A stretch of DNA of 64,000 nt from Siphonodentalium dalli (Eukaryota > Mollusca > Scaphopoda > Gadilida > Siphonodentaliidae). The first letter of the stretch is position 1. Every line of letters starts with the position of its first letter. The stretch lies in assembly GCA_032622095.1 (NCBI GenBank), contig CP136061.1:24740991-24804990 (forward strand). The letters run 5' to 3'. Below the pieces are notes generated by a model, which was given only the letters and a program-made list of their open reading frames with translations, had not been told where the DNA came from and ran no database searches. This document shows positions 35,990 through 47,764 of this stretch, piece by piece. The translations under genes were made by a program, and so were the position numbers.

Positions 35990-36245
35990 TTAAGAGCACA
36001 TCCGAGATCTGGGACCAAAACTATATTATAGCACATTGCTCCTCGTAATTGGAATCGTTAAACTGTTGGGGTATTTGTCAAAAACAATAGAAAATTAACC
36101 ATTCTTTTACAGAACTCAGTCTTTGTCCGTGACATTTGCGAACAGATAACTGATCTGTCCGGTCAATACAGTTGAACAAAGTAGTTATTCAGTCCACGTA
36201 CATGTTGTAATCTTTTTGTTTTATTTTTGTATTGGAATAATCAAA

Positions 36246-36340
36246 CATCAATGAAGGAATGTAAATATAAACAGAGGTACACATTATTATACATCAATGA
36301 AGGAATGTAAATATAAACAGAGGTACACATTATTATATAT
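36246..36340. repeat. 46-bp tandem duplication
   Basis: 'catcaatgaaggaatgtaaa' + 'tataaacagaggtacacatt' + 'attata' occurs twice, head to tail. 35995-36720 otherwise shows no gene. Confidence 0.85.
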
Positions 36341-36723
36341 CAAGTGGCATTCTTCCATTTCGCTCACAACTCGCTCACTTCATTTACACGTCTTTGTATA
36401 TATGTTTATTCTCTCCTCCAATATACATGGTACAGAGACCGATTACAATAACAATACCTATCCCCTGTCACGTGCGGATAACAATTTATATTAAATGGTG
36501 ATGCATATTTACTTAAAATGTACGTTAGTTTTAGACGATTCGTTGCACGTACTTCATAAAATTTGCATGTGTGTGCGTTATCAGGACGTGACAGGGGATT
36601 TGACAAAAAAGCATAAGGAGTGTAAGTGTATCGGTTTTGACAGGTTTCAGGCTGCCTCTCCACATGCACTCACAGGGACTGACATGTAAATTGGGATAAA
36701 TCGAATATATGTTAATTTTTATA

Positions 36724-36759
36724 TCTCATATATATTTTGAAGACCTCTGTCTGTATGTT

Positions 36760-36791
<32 letters not shown>

Positions 36792-37117
36792 ATTAATACA
36801 AATCTACGATTCTCGACCGATCGGGACGAAACTTGGTACGTGTGTGTAGTTTGACCAGGCGGTGAACGTTGTCGTATTGGCGAGCCCGTGCGGCGCCCGC
36901 TTCGCGCATGCGCAGATATATCTCGAAAACGGGTGGAGCTATCGACTTGAAATTTGGTATGTGAATGTATCTTGCCCCGGATACTAATTTTATCCGGTCG
37001 CCGAGCCCGTGCGACGCCAGCTTCGCGCATGCGCAGACCAGATCTCGGAAACGGGTGGAGCTATTGACTTGAAATTTGGTTTTTGAATAGCCCGGACGAA
37101 GTCGGGTCACCTTCTAG
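36724..37117. mobile_element. Putative non-autonomous Helitron
   Basis: Ends 'cccggacgaagtcggg' (hairpin) + 'tcacctt' + CTAG at 37117, followed by T, and starts TCTCATATATATT after A (36723). The A|TC...CTAG|T rule with a terminal hairpin is the Helitron signature. Inside are a (GTCT)n run and two copies of a module 'gcgagcccgtgcggcgcc'/'cttcgcgcatgcgcag' with 'aacgggtggagctat'. The 5' end is less certain than the 3' end. Confidence 0.5.
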
Positions 37118-37184
37118 TAGTATATATAATTCAGATTTTAAAACCTTGAACTTTGTTCCTGCGTACGGCGTAGCGGTACGACAT

Positions 37185-38066
37185 TTAACCATATACGGCA
37201 TTATGATATTGGCGGGGGGTATCATATTTCCGGGTATAATAACTAAGTGAGTTTTCGAACTGGTGAAGAGATAAATTCCAGGATACTAAAGATGATTGAT
37301 GTTGATTCGTGGGTAAAACCTTTTCTAAAAGGAACCAGTTTTTCAAAAATTCTTCTTGTTTCGATTGGCATCGTGCGGTATACTTCTCACATTGGTATCT
37401 ATAATTCAACCCTTTGAGGAAAACATTTAGAGATAAGTTAATTGGCTTGAATTTAGTCCTATATATGTATTGTTTAATTAGGATCCATAGCATGTTCGTT
37501 GTAAAGTTCGGATCCATTGGTGACGAGCCGAGAATCATTGTCATTTGGGGACAGAGATCCATGTTGTTAATTTTACCCCAATCGCTGTTGTAATCTGATA
37601 TGTCTATTTTATAATTTATTTCGATGAAGTCTGGGATTAACCCTTTACCCAACAGAAGGGACCTGTGCCAATGCATTCTCTTATATGCGAGTCGACCATA
37701 GGTCGCCTCGCATATATAAGAGAATGCATTGGCTTAACACATTAAAAATTATAAAATTGTTAAAGAATGTAAGAAAAAATGGTAAAAAGTGTTAAAAAAA
37801 GATTTTTTTTAGGCCAATGCATTCTCTTATATATGCGAGGCGACCTATGGTCGACTCGCATATATAAGAGAATGCATTGGCACAGGGCATAACTGTAACT
37901 ATCACAATGTGGTCAAGGAGCCGGTTACAATGATATCCATATGTGTATGGTTCTATTGAGACAGACCGAAGATATTTTAGGCTGTTGAAGCTTTATTTGG
38001 CCGGTTTTGGCCGTTTTGTTGGGTAAAGGGTTAAGCATGCAATAAAACTGCCAACAATATCTATAT
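37185..38066 (-). pseudogene. LINE ORF2 C-terminal relic interrupted by MITE A
   Basis: The minus-strand frame 37640-37185 reads like the extreme C-terminus of an L1/Tx1-type ORF2: 'FTTNMLWILIKQYIYRTKFK', then 'LNYRYQCEKYTA' and 'FLKNWFLLEKVL'. It continues in the same frame on the far side of the MITE (38034-38040 on, 'GSFIACL'), with one TTAA left when the MITE is ignored. Its upstream end meets the inverted-repeat element at 38067, where the frame also stays open for some codons into 42931 and beyond. The first ~15 codons of the apparent ORF are MITE sequence, not LINE. Dead fragment, no RT. Confidence 0.6.
37641..38030. mobile_element. piggyBac-like MITE A, complete copy 2
   Basis: TTAA at 37637-37640 and 38031-38034, 390 bp, ends 'CCCTTTACCCAAC' and 'GTTGGGTAAAGGG'. 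Same two palindromes and the same right-hand segment ('gaccgaagatattttaggct') as the reverse-oriented copy at 2039, so the two are in opposite orientation. Inserted in the LINE relic above. Confidence 0.85.
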
Positions 38067-38067
38067 A

Positions 38068-41000
38068 GTCCAGGAGATATTGGTCAACCTCTGCACCCCC
38101 CCAGGACTTAACTTCACCCCACTAATTTTCTTCCTTAAGGTCTCCTCTAATTTTTTTCACTTGTTAACAAGAAAAGAAAGTGGCCGCAGAGACTCCAGAC
38201 AAGATGGCGTCCATCATGGCGGCCATTGTTTTTAAATGCACCAGGTCTCTTTGATCGCCATTATAGTAAAGATGATAGCACATGCGGTCTTGTTTTCCGC
38301 TCGATTCGTTATGCTAATATACAACCCTTACAAATTAGCCAAAAATCCGACACCAGAATCCAATATGGCGGCCAAGATGGCCGCCGAAATGTGAAAATAT
38401 GCTATTTTTCTGACATGTTACCACCTTTCGTTTGTCTCTGTGGGAAAATGTTAGAATGTTTGCGTCATGTTATAGATTTATCATATAGAGGAGTCATTGG
38501 CGAACACATGGGGACCATAATATGCATTCATTGCGGGATATTTTTGTCCGATATCACGTTTTCCCAAATGCCGGTATCATAGGTCAAAGCTTAATCTCCG
38601 TTAATAACGCGATGTTATGTTTCGAATCAATGAATGTTATTGCTATTATAACAACACCCATGCATATATATTTGCAGGAGATACTCGAGCTAGGATTCCT
38701 CTTATACCTGAGTTGAGGAATATTTACCCAAATCCAAGATGGCGGCCAAAATGGCCACCAGAAATAAAAAATCGCCGAAAATCGCTGATTTTAACATCAG
38801 TGAGCATTATTGTCATGACAACTCCACACCTGCTTACTATTGTAAGTTGGGAACACTTAGGCGAAGAACTTTCCTTGTACCATATCCAAATAAAAGTCCA
38901 CCAAATCCAAAATGGCGCCCACAATGGCGGACAGATTTTGAAAAATCACCGAAATTCCCTCTTATTCACATCATTGGGCATTATTGTCGAGACAACTCCA
39001 TCCATGCGTACAGTTGAGTTGGAAATACTGAGGTGAAGTAATTACCTTACATCTCATGCAAGAAATGGTTTTCCAAATCGAAGATGGCGGCCAAAATGGC
39101 GACCGAAATTTGAAAACACGCCTACATTCCTTTACTTTCTTAGGATGGGCGTTATTGTTTCGCGATTTCTACCCACCATTACATGTTGATATGTATGAAT
39201 TATTCATTAGGGTTTGGTAAGTGATACTCACAGTCAATATGGCGGCCAAACTGGCGGGCACAAATTGAAAAGAAGCCGATATTATCACATACTAATTTCA
39301 ACTTTTTGTCATAATAATGATTTGTATAAACGAAACGGTACATAATATAAGCCATATATTAGTTCCAATGCAAGTCGTAGCCTTTTGGAAGGATGAAAAC
39401 CCACAATCGCAATGTGGTATTTCAAAATCCATTCTCCACTAAGGGCTCACACTGGCCGTAACCGTATATAGGTGCGCCGAATTAGTCATATTATGACTTC
39501 CAAGAATCAAAACAACAGTACCTGAGCTTATTCTGAATGGCCACATTCAGCATTATCTAGAATCGTTTCCGTCTCTTCGTCAGATTAATCTATCTCACTC
39601 ACAACAACAGTTCACTACTCTTCTTTGTAGGAGTGTGCAACTAATAGGAATGTTTCAAACAATACATATGCCGGTGTCCAGCTCACGTGTTGGTTTCGAA
39701 AGCTTGGAATTCTTAGCGAGCTTCATTCGTGGTATAGCTTATGGTATAATTCAGATGCTATATGTGGGGTATATGCGTCATCTTGTGCAGTACACTATAA
39801 AGGTATTCGGTCGATGCGTATACTAGCTTTCAGAAGGACCTATCTATCTGCGTATTGTCAGCTTTGGTGACCTAATGGGGATAACAACGTGTACACCTGG
39901 TGATCTTCCCAAACAGCCACTTCTCAATATATGGTTCATCAATTCACATACTCATCTAATGCACTGACGTACCCGGACAACTTCTGTATATGGCTTCGAA
40001 TGTTGAAAGCCCGACATTTGACGGTTGCATTTCTGCTAAGGCGTAGAAGACCATAATGCATAATATACCCAAACTCCTTGAACTTGATCATAAGAACAAG
40101 CTTGTTGGCGTCCAGCAATCGTCTCACCGAACAGATCCAAGCAGATGATAACAATACACACGGTGCTAGTTTGTGGGTATGTGTCATGATAGTGGAAATG
40201 AAATTGGACCATGACTGCACCGCCCCTTATTTTGTTATGTTTTAGATTCAGACAGGATCTCATATGTGGCTTTGCTTTCCTTGTATGCTAAGATTGTATG
40301 TTCCCATCCGTTTGGAAGCCGTTCTTAAACAACTGGACCAGGAGTATGCCATTGGCTACTGCTGTATACCAAGACTGGGGTGTAGTCTTAAAGGCGATAC
40401 CTTTGATAGTTGGTTGATATGTCATACTCACGCTGGGTGGTATGGTTCAAGAAAATACAAATGCCATCAACAAAAGGGTGAAATGTTCAACGCGAAGAAC
40501 ATCCAGATGAATGTTACGTTGATGAGCTCTTGCATTCAGTTCAACAAACGTTGGTACACCAAGCAATTTCTTGGTAACATCACCAATGCGACCATTTTCC
40601 TGCATGAGACATTAACTCCTATATTCTAAAGTTATATATAAAGCTATATGAGCATAAAGGTCGCGTTCCCCAACGGCCACAGCCATTGCCATCGAGACTG
40701 TAAATTTGTTCTTTAAATACATAGTGAAATAAATGCACCACAGTTCCTGACATTTTCTTGAATAATACCACCCACATACTGACACTAACCCCGAGAGAGG
40801 ATAACAAACAACGCATACATTCATGCTATAAAGACATTATCCTTTAGTCCATCCGACTGGTTTGAGGGAGGCTAGCATATTATTATCCAGACAAAAGTGT
40901 ACGTAGTTGAATCAGAAAGGCGTCGAACCGGATGTGGAAATACAATCTTACCACACCAAATAAAACCGACACGCATGAAATTCGATATCTTAAACATGCA

Positions 41001-42929
41001 CCAGGTGTAGGGGTGGTGTATACATTGGCCCATTTCATTCCCACTATCATGGCGCATGTCCACAAACTAGCACCGCGAGCATTGTTCTTCTCTGCTGGGA
41101 GATATTCGACGAGACAACTGCGGGGCGTCACACAATTTTCTTCGGATAATGGTCAAGAAGTGTGGGTAGTCTGTACACTAGGGTCTTCTCCTTATCAGAT
41201 AGACATCTGTCCAAGGGAATGAGACAGCTAGCAACCTTCGAAACACTGTCGAAGTTGTCCACATATGCCAATGCGTTCGCTGAGTTTGTGAGTTGAAGAA
41301 CCATCTATTGAGAAGTGACTAGCTAACTGGTTCGCCAGGTGTACATGTCGTTATCCCTGGGGTATGAGACACATACATAGAGATGACATTCTGTAAGCTA
41401 GACACCGGAAAATGAATTGTTTGAAACGTTATGATTAGAGGGACCATACTACCAGGAAGTGGTGAATACTTTGTCGGTGTGTGCGACCTAGATTTATCAG
41501 ACAAAGAAATGGAAGCTGGTCCAGGTAATTATGGACGTGACGTGGCAAATCAGAATCTGTTATCAGGTAATTGTTCTGATATAACTATTCGGCGCACCTA
41601 CGCTTACGGCCATTATCGGTGCTAAGTGGAGACTGGATTTCGAAATGCCACATCGCGATATTAATTGTGGTGTTTCATCTTTCCAGAAGGATAAGAGCTA
41701 TGTTATGCGTTTTGATACCTTTAAGTTGAACTAGTAGATGGTTTATGTTGGCTGTGAGTATCAATTGCCAAACCCTAATGAATACTTCATGTCACTCTTC
41801 CATATCAACATGTAATGGTGGATAGAAATCGCGAAACAATAACGCCCATCGTAATAAAGTAAAGGAATGTAGACTTGTTTTCAAATTTCGGACGTCATTT
41901 TGGCCGCCATCTTCGATTTGGAAAACCATTTCTTGCATGAGATGTAATGTAATTACTTCACCTCAGTATGTCCAACTCAATTGTAAGCATGGGTGGAGTT
42001 GTCTCGACAATAATGCCCAATGATGTGAATATGAGGGAATTTCGGTGATTATTCAAAATCTGTCCGCCATTGTGGGCGCCATTTTGGATTTGGGGGACTT
42101 TTATTTGGATATGGTACAAGGAAAGTTCTTCGCCTAGGTGTTCCCAACTTACAATAGTAAGCAATAATGCTCACTGATGTTAAAATCAGCGAGTTTCGGC
42201 GATTTTTTATTTCTGGTGGCCATTTTGGCCGCCATCTTGGATTTGGGTAAATATTCCTCAACTCAGGTATAAGAGGAATCCTAGCTCGAGTATCTCCTGC
42301 AAATATATATGCATGGGTGTTGTTATAATAGCAATAACATGCATTGATTCGAAACATAACATCGCGTTATTAACGGAGATTAGGCTTTGACCTATGATAC
42401 CGGCATTTGGGAAAACGTGATATCGGACAAAAATATCCCGCAATGAATGCATATTATGGTCCCCATGTGTTCGCCAATGACTCCTCTATATGATAAATCT
42501 ATAACATGACGCAAACATTCAAACATTTTCCCACAGAGACAAACGAAATGTGGTAGCATGTCAGAAAAATAGCATATTTTCACATTTCGGCGGCCATATT
42601 GGCCGCCATATTGGCCGCCATATTGGATTCTGGTGTCGGATTTTTGGCTAATTTGTAAGGGTTGCATATTAGCATAACGAATCGAGCGGAAAACAAGACC
42701 GCATGCGCTATCATCTTTACTATAATGGCGATCAAAGAGACCTGGTGCATTTAAAAAAAATGGCCGCCATGATGGGCGCCATCTTGTCTGGAGTCTCTGC
42801 GGCCACTTTTTTTTCTTGTTAACAAGTGAAAAAATTTAGAGGAGACCTTAAGGAAGAAAATTAGTGGGGTGAAGTTAAGTCCTGGGGGGGGGGGGGGGGG
42901 GTGCAGAGGTTGACCAATATCTCCTGGAC
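38068..42929. mobile_element. 4.86-kb inverted-repeat element, TA target
   Basis: TA at 38066-38067 and 42930-42931; ends 'GTCCAGGAGATATTGGTCAA' and exact complement. The outer arms (38068-39240 and about 41755-42929) are nearly identical inverted copies, rich in 'ccaagatggcggccaaaatg' type motifs. The inner arms (about 39385-40330 and 40870-41700) are also inverted copies, but much more diverged (for example 'ggtgctagtttgtgg' with 'catgatagtgg'). The centre lies near 40600. Frames on both arms are full of stops; no transposase is recognised. Confidence 0.8.
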
Positions 42930-42931
42930 TA

Positions 42932-43925
42932 ATAAGTCTGCGCAACTTTCGGCTTCTGTTATCTGTCATTATACTTCTATTTGGATTTGTAAATACATCG
43001 CCATCACGACATGTCGAAATATTTTAAACATTGATTTTCTCGATCATGGTGATACAAATATTTTTGCTTAAAAACTCAATTTCCTGGTCGCCATTTTTTC
43101 CCGGAAGTTGTATCTATAGTGTGGTATCAATACAAGAGGCATGTGGTCATTATCACCGTCTTGTAATATACAGGCATAGACGTGTTATAGTACTGGCCGC
43201 TGCATGACGCCACTGGTCTCCTTGTTCTCCTGTGTTATACATTCTTCCAAATGCAGTTGACTTTATTATGGATGACAGCTATTTAATTTGTCCTGATTCG
43301 CTTCAGATGTTTTGGCCTAATATTAGTTACATTCTGCAGTAATAATGATCTGTATACAATGTTCTTGAACAGTTGTATTCCTGTCGTTGATTGAATTGAA
43401 TTGAATACATTTTATTATAGTGACCTGTGTATAAATAGAATACATATGCGTGCAAATGTTATGTTACATGTCCAATACACCCCGCCGTTAAGGCCTATAA
43501 ATCACTTTAAGTCCAATATTTACATTAAATTACATTGTGTGGTGTCGAAACTATGGATTATCTCCTCCCCAATGCTTTATGTACAAATTTATATGTCTGA
43601 CGTGGAAAGTTAGTCATTAGATAACCAGCCATGAAACTAAGAGTATTTACACCATTTATCCAGTGGGGGAGGGGGGGGGTCTGCCATTTTTTTCCAAACA
43701 CTATGCGGGGGTGGGTGGGTGGTTCAGCAGCCCGGCTTACACAGATAAATGAAAACATAACACAATAATAGAAATAGATTCTTCAAATAGATGTAAACTC
43801 TTCACTGAACTCTTCAAATAAAAATATAGACTATTCAAAAAACCATAATAAAATAAAAAGGTGTTAATAAAGATGTTAAAACAAACTTTGACCGATTTCA
43901 AAGATATTCGGCATATGGGTCTAGG
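42932..43925. other. Spacer, no gene recognised
   Basis: AT-rich with a (GAATT)n patch near 43390-43412 and G-runs near 43665. The first ~50 bases could continue the LINE relic on the minus strand. Nothing else can be supported. Confidence 0.4.
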
Positions 43926-43929
43926 ATCA

Positions 43930-44350
43930 CCTCTAGATGGGAGCTGTCAAATTTGAGTGATTTTTTATGAAATATATGGCTGCTGGCAGCCATCTTGGAT
44001 TTTACTCTTTGCATCACTAAATCCTTTAACACCCTGCAGAGCTTATCCCTCATCCGATCATCACCAGCCTTCATATTGATCTTCGGTGTGACCTCCCGAT
44101 GGGTGCCTAACATTTTTTCCCGAATTTTGTCCACAAAAAAAAAATGGCTGCCAGCGGCCATCTTGGATTTTACTCTTTGTATGACCAAATCCTTTAGCAC
44201 ACCTTTCAGGTCACATTTCTCATCCAATCATCACCAAACTTCATATGGATCTTCGAAGTGACCTCTGGATGGGAGCCTCCATTTCCCCCAAAAATTAGTT
44301 TAAAACAAACATGGCCACCAGCAGCCATCTTGGATTTCAAATGTCACTCC
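43930..44350. repeat. YY1-motif array 3, three diverged units
   Basis: Three units with 'gctggcagccatcttggatt', 'ctaaatcctttaacaccc' and 'tcatccgatcatcacca'. More diverged than arrays 1 and 2 and closest to the last unit of array 1 (1245-1320). Confidence 0.8.
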
Positions 44351-44589
44351 ATCAGCATACCCTACAGCCCACATTTATTGGAGAATTGTTTTGAAACTTT
44401 TCAGTCTTGTTGATAAATAAAAAGTAGGAATGCTTCTGTAATCATGATACGGAACATTGATCGGATAAGATCAGGAAAACTGAGTAAAATAGTCATTTGA
44501 AGCAGTTTGGACAAAATAAAAATTAGGGGGTGGAGGGTACAAAGAGGGCGGAAAAAATTTAAATGCGCCTAGTGTCCGGAATTTTTTTT

Positions 44590-44793
44590 CTGACCCCCCC
44601 CCCCCCGATTTATCCAGAAATTAATCTTTGCGGAGAAGACAACTCTGATGTCATGGTACGCTACACATGAAAAAATGAAATGTAGTTCACCCTCAACAAT
44701 GTTCCTATCGCAAAACACACATAACACACATAACACACAAAACACACAAAACACACATAACACACATAACCGTTCATCAAAATCCTCTATCAA
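44590..44793 (-). pseudogene. LINE zinc-knuckle relic with expanded CxxC
   Basis: Minus strand: a run of six CVLC/VFC steps, then 'DRNIVEGELHFIFSCVAYHD', the C-terminal knuckle of a LINE ORF2. A 9-bp tandem repeat ('aacacacat'/'aacacacaa', 44705-44770) sits exactly in the first CxxC and multiplies it. The frame is lost before 44590. Lies directly 3' of the lectin gene. Confidence 0.6.
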
Positions 44794-44803
44794 CTAAATG
44801 TCA

Positions 44804-47268
44804 CTAAATATTAAATTCACAAATGAACCCTGCTGTTTTAAAACAACCTGCATCGTCGAATGACAGAGGACACCAATAGGGGGCGGCTATCACCAAACAG
44901 TCCTGCCCCCCAGATGGCTGACCCCCACACCAGTCAAGGTACGGAAGATCATCTCCGTCTAATGTCACCCACCTCCCTTCTGTGTCGACGTCTTGGCCAT
45001 TAATAAAGAAGAAGACATCCGGGTTTTCAGCTGAAACGAAAGAGAAGTGATGCGTCCGTTTTGAATGTGAATATGTTAATAGAGCGGTTTGGTAAATTCT
45101 GTGTTATGGTTAGGGCTAGGGTCAGGGTTAGGGCTAGGGTCAGGTTTAGGGTTACGGTTATGGTCAGGGTTATGGCTAAGGTTAGTATTAGGGTCTGGGT
45201 TAGGATTAGGGTTATGGCTAGGGTCTGGGTCAGGGTTGGGGCTAGAGTTAGGGTTATGATCAGGGTTAGGGTTAGGGCAAGGATTATGGTTATGGCTAGT
45301 GTTAGGGTTTCGGTTAGGGTCAGGGCTAAGGTTAGGGTTATCCCGGTTATGGTTAGGGCTAGGTTTATGGTTAGGGTCAGGACTAGGGTTAGGGTCAGAG
45401 CTAGGGTTAGGGTTAAGGTTAGAGTTAGGGTTAGTGTATTCTTACACGAAGGACCTACCAGCAGTTTAGGTTGAAAAAACTTCTAACTCCATCCGTTAAG
45501 CACCAATAGAAGAAATATAGTATTCGATATGGTGTGGCGAGAGCATGTATCCAATTGTAGTTCAACTATAGTTTGTTAAAAAAAACTCCACATAACACCG
45601 AGTGTGAATAGTTGTCCCCCAGAGAAATGAGCTGTGTCCGTCCGTCCGTCCATCTGTGTCCATTCGACGGTCAGAAACGTTTGCTGTCGGGATGCTAACT
45701 TGAATAGTATTCGGTCAAGTTCAAATTTGGGTTCGGTCCGAAAATTTATGACGGAGTTATGCCCCTTTTTCGACTTAGAAGTTGTTGATTATTTTGTTAT
45801 CTGGATGACAACTCAATCCGATAGCTTTCAAATTTAGTATATGGATAATTTACACTGAAATACATGTCATGTTCTATGTTAACAATATAGAGTGTTGGAA
45901 GAAGTTTGATTGAATGATTGTTCCCAGAATCAAATTATTGATTTTTTGAAAAAAGGCACCGGTCAAATAAAGCCTCCTTATTCGGGCGACGTGTGGCCTA
46001 GTGGCTTTTGTTAACACACTAGTAGCGGTATACTGCACTTATGTACCTATTTGATATTAGATGTAAAATTGGATCTCCCCGTCGAAGATGGCCATCAAAA
46101 TGGCAGCCGGAAGTGGAATATTTAACGTTTTTTTTACAAGTATCTTCTAGATCAGTTTCTACTGCATGGAACAGGTTCAGAATTGTTACTTTAGTTTGCG
46201 TTATTCATATTAACTTATCTTTGGAGCAATAAGATCCCAGCCTCTTCCGATCCTTCAAAAATTAAATTTTACAGAACTCGGTATGAAATTTCACCAAAAT
46301 TTCACCAAAAGTCATATTTCAACAATAAAGGGACAGAACTGTGCAACGTAAGTGAGGCATATCATTACTTATGAATATTTCAAATCAATGGAACCAAAAT
46401 GTCACTTGGCCTGTCAGCAAGTTTTTAAAGAAGGCATATCTCTTTGTAAACATGTGTTATATAGTTACCGGCCATACCGGGGTATAAAATATTAGATATG
46501 AATCGATTAATATTCATTATATTTCGAATATTTTCTGGTCTAAAAACGTGTGGTTTTTAGCTAACGAACAACAGTGGTTACTGTTTACAACGACCAGAAT
46601 TTTGTCACAAATAAACGTTAATTAGACTCATTATCGCTTATAACTATTTATTAAAACAATAAAAACAATACATTCTGGAACACCCTAATGATATCTATCG
46701 CAATTTGGTATCGACTGAATGTTCTGTTCTTAAAATAGAACAATAAACGGTCCCACTTAATCATCTCATTTTATAATAAAATATTCGAAAGAAAATCAAT
46801 ATTAATTGATAAATCGTTTCCGGACATGGGTCTTCAATTCATATTTATTATTTTATACCCACGAAACTATTTCAAAATTGTTATATGAAGAGATAGTCCA
46901 TCTTTAGCGAATTGCTCAGTATCACAAAACCAAATGCTAACGTAAAATGATATTTTATATTATATAAAATTCATATGTGGTTTTAACTGGGCTGAAGCGT
47001 TGTTAACTATATGCACACCATGCATGCACGTAAAGTCAACCCCAAGCGGTGTTCTATTTATTAAATTGTGAACTACTCCTTATACACGTACCTGAGAAAT
47101 TTCCTAAAATGGTCTTCAGAAATTCGTGGGTTGCAGCTGAATCTACTATAGCCAGTTTGCCACCCTCTTGTGCACACGCATTCGCAGCTTGACTGAAGTC
47201 CAGAGGCCCCGCGTCGAATGTTATACACTTTCCGTTGAGTACATACCGATTGCTTAAACACTGTTTAG
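44804..47268 (-). CDS. C-type lectin domain protein, two exons seen
   Basis: Minus strand. Exon A is 47268-47092 (acceptor 'gttattccag', donor 'ctcag|gtacgt'); exon B is 45030-44804 (acceptor 'ttcgtttcag', stop TAG 44804-44806). Both ends of the intron are phase 1, and the joined frame gives one complete C-type lectin fold of about 134 residues. Exon A has the long-form Cys pair (QCLSN..GKCITF), then ANACAQEGGKLAIVDS, the usual first-helix-to-beta region. Exon B has a W-x-LDG-x-x-L segment, 'GGQDCLVI' and 'AGCFKTAGFICEF', supplying the other conserved cysteines. The sugar motif position reads GlnProSer rather than EPN or QPD, so carbohydrate binding is doubtful. Two extra cysteines (DWCGG, YWCPL) may pair. 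No signal-peptide exon was found upstream to 49 kb, so the gene may be partial or its first exon distant. Confidence 0.8.
45105..45435 (+). repeat. Degenerate telomere-like (TTAGGG) tract
   Basis: About 330 bases of hexamers dominated by 'gttagg', 'gctagg', 'gtcagg' and 'gttatg'. Lies in the lectin intron. The Arg/Val-rich frame across it is an artefact. Confidence 0.8.
45615..46010. repeat. Dispersed repeat R1, copy 2 (uninterrupted)
   Basis: Counterpart of 1940-2835 without the MITE: 'gtccgtccgtccatctgtgt', 'taacttgaatagtattcgg', 'gttatctggatgacaactca', 'tcgggcgacgtgtggccta'. 46015-47090 is lectin intron with no other recognised feature except an 'aagatggccatcaaaatggc' patch at 46085. Confidence 0.7.
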
Positions 47269-47299
47269 CTGGAATAACAGAAACGATTCAATGGTTGTG

Positions 47300-47555
47300 A
47301 TAAATCTAAGGGTACGTCCATACACTGGCAAGTTTGCACGGTATGGATTGCAGGCTTTAATTCGTCATAGAAAACAATGTGATGCCAGAATATGAACGGA
47401 AACATGCATGAATGTTGGATCATGCAGGAAGAATAGCAAGTCATTCTACATAAGGGTACGTTCATACGGTGGCAAGTTTGCACGGTATGTTTTGCAGGCA
47501 TTTCGTCATAGATACCCACATGGTGCCAGAATATGAACGGAAACATGCATATAAA
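47300..47555. repeat. Two tandem ~150-bp units
   Basis: 'ggtacgtccatac'/'ggtacgttcatac', 'ggcaagtttgcacggtatg' and 'gccagaatatgaacggaaac' occur twice in the same order, upstream of lectin exon A. Confidence 0.8.
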
Positions 47556-47764
47556 ATGAATCTGCTCCACAGTTAACTACATGAGAAGGAAAATCTATGC
47601 AGTTCCACCTGTAGCGATTCCATCGGAATTTGTCTGCAAATAACATGCAATTATCTCGCAATAATATATCATTCAGATATTTAAAGGCAAATGCTATTAT
47701 ATAGCACCGTTACAAGTAGAACTACAACAATTTTACTTTCAGGTCGTTCGCTTTGGTAAAGCTG

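Noticed and set aside
37626-37676. N-terminus of the 163-codon minus-strand ORF
   Set aside because: The first ~15 codons are MITE A sequence; only the part left of 37641 is LINE.
38226-39036. 118- and 139-codon ORFs, mirrored at 42049-42667
   Set aside because: Located in the inverted-repeat arms; overlapping frames on both strands, no domain, and frames differ between arms by indels.
40264-40629. 121-codon plus-strand ORF near the centre of the inverted repeat
   Set aside because: No counterpart in the other arm and no recognisable domain; probably chance.
45061-45474. 137-codon Arg/Val-rich ORF
   Set aside because: Produced by the TTAGGG-like hexamer tract.
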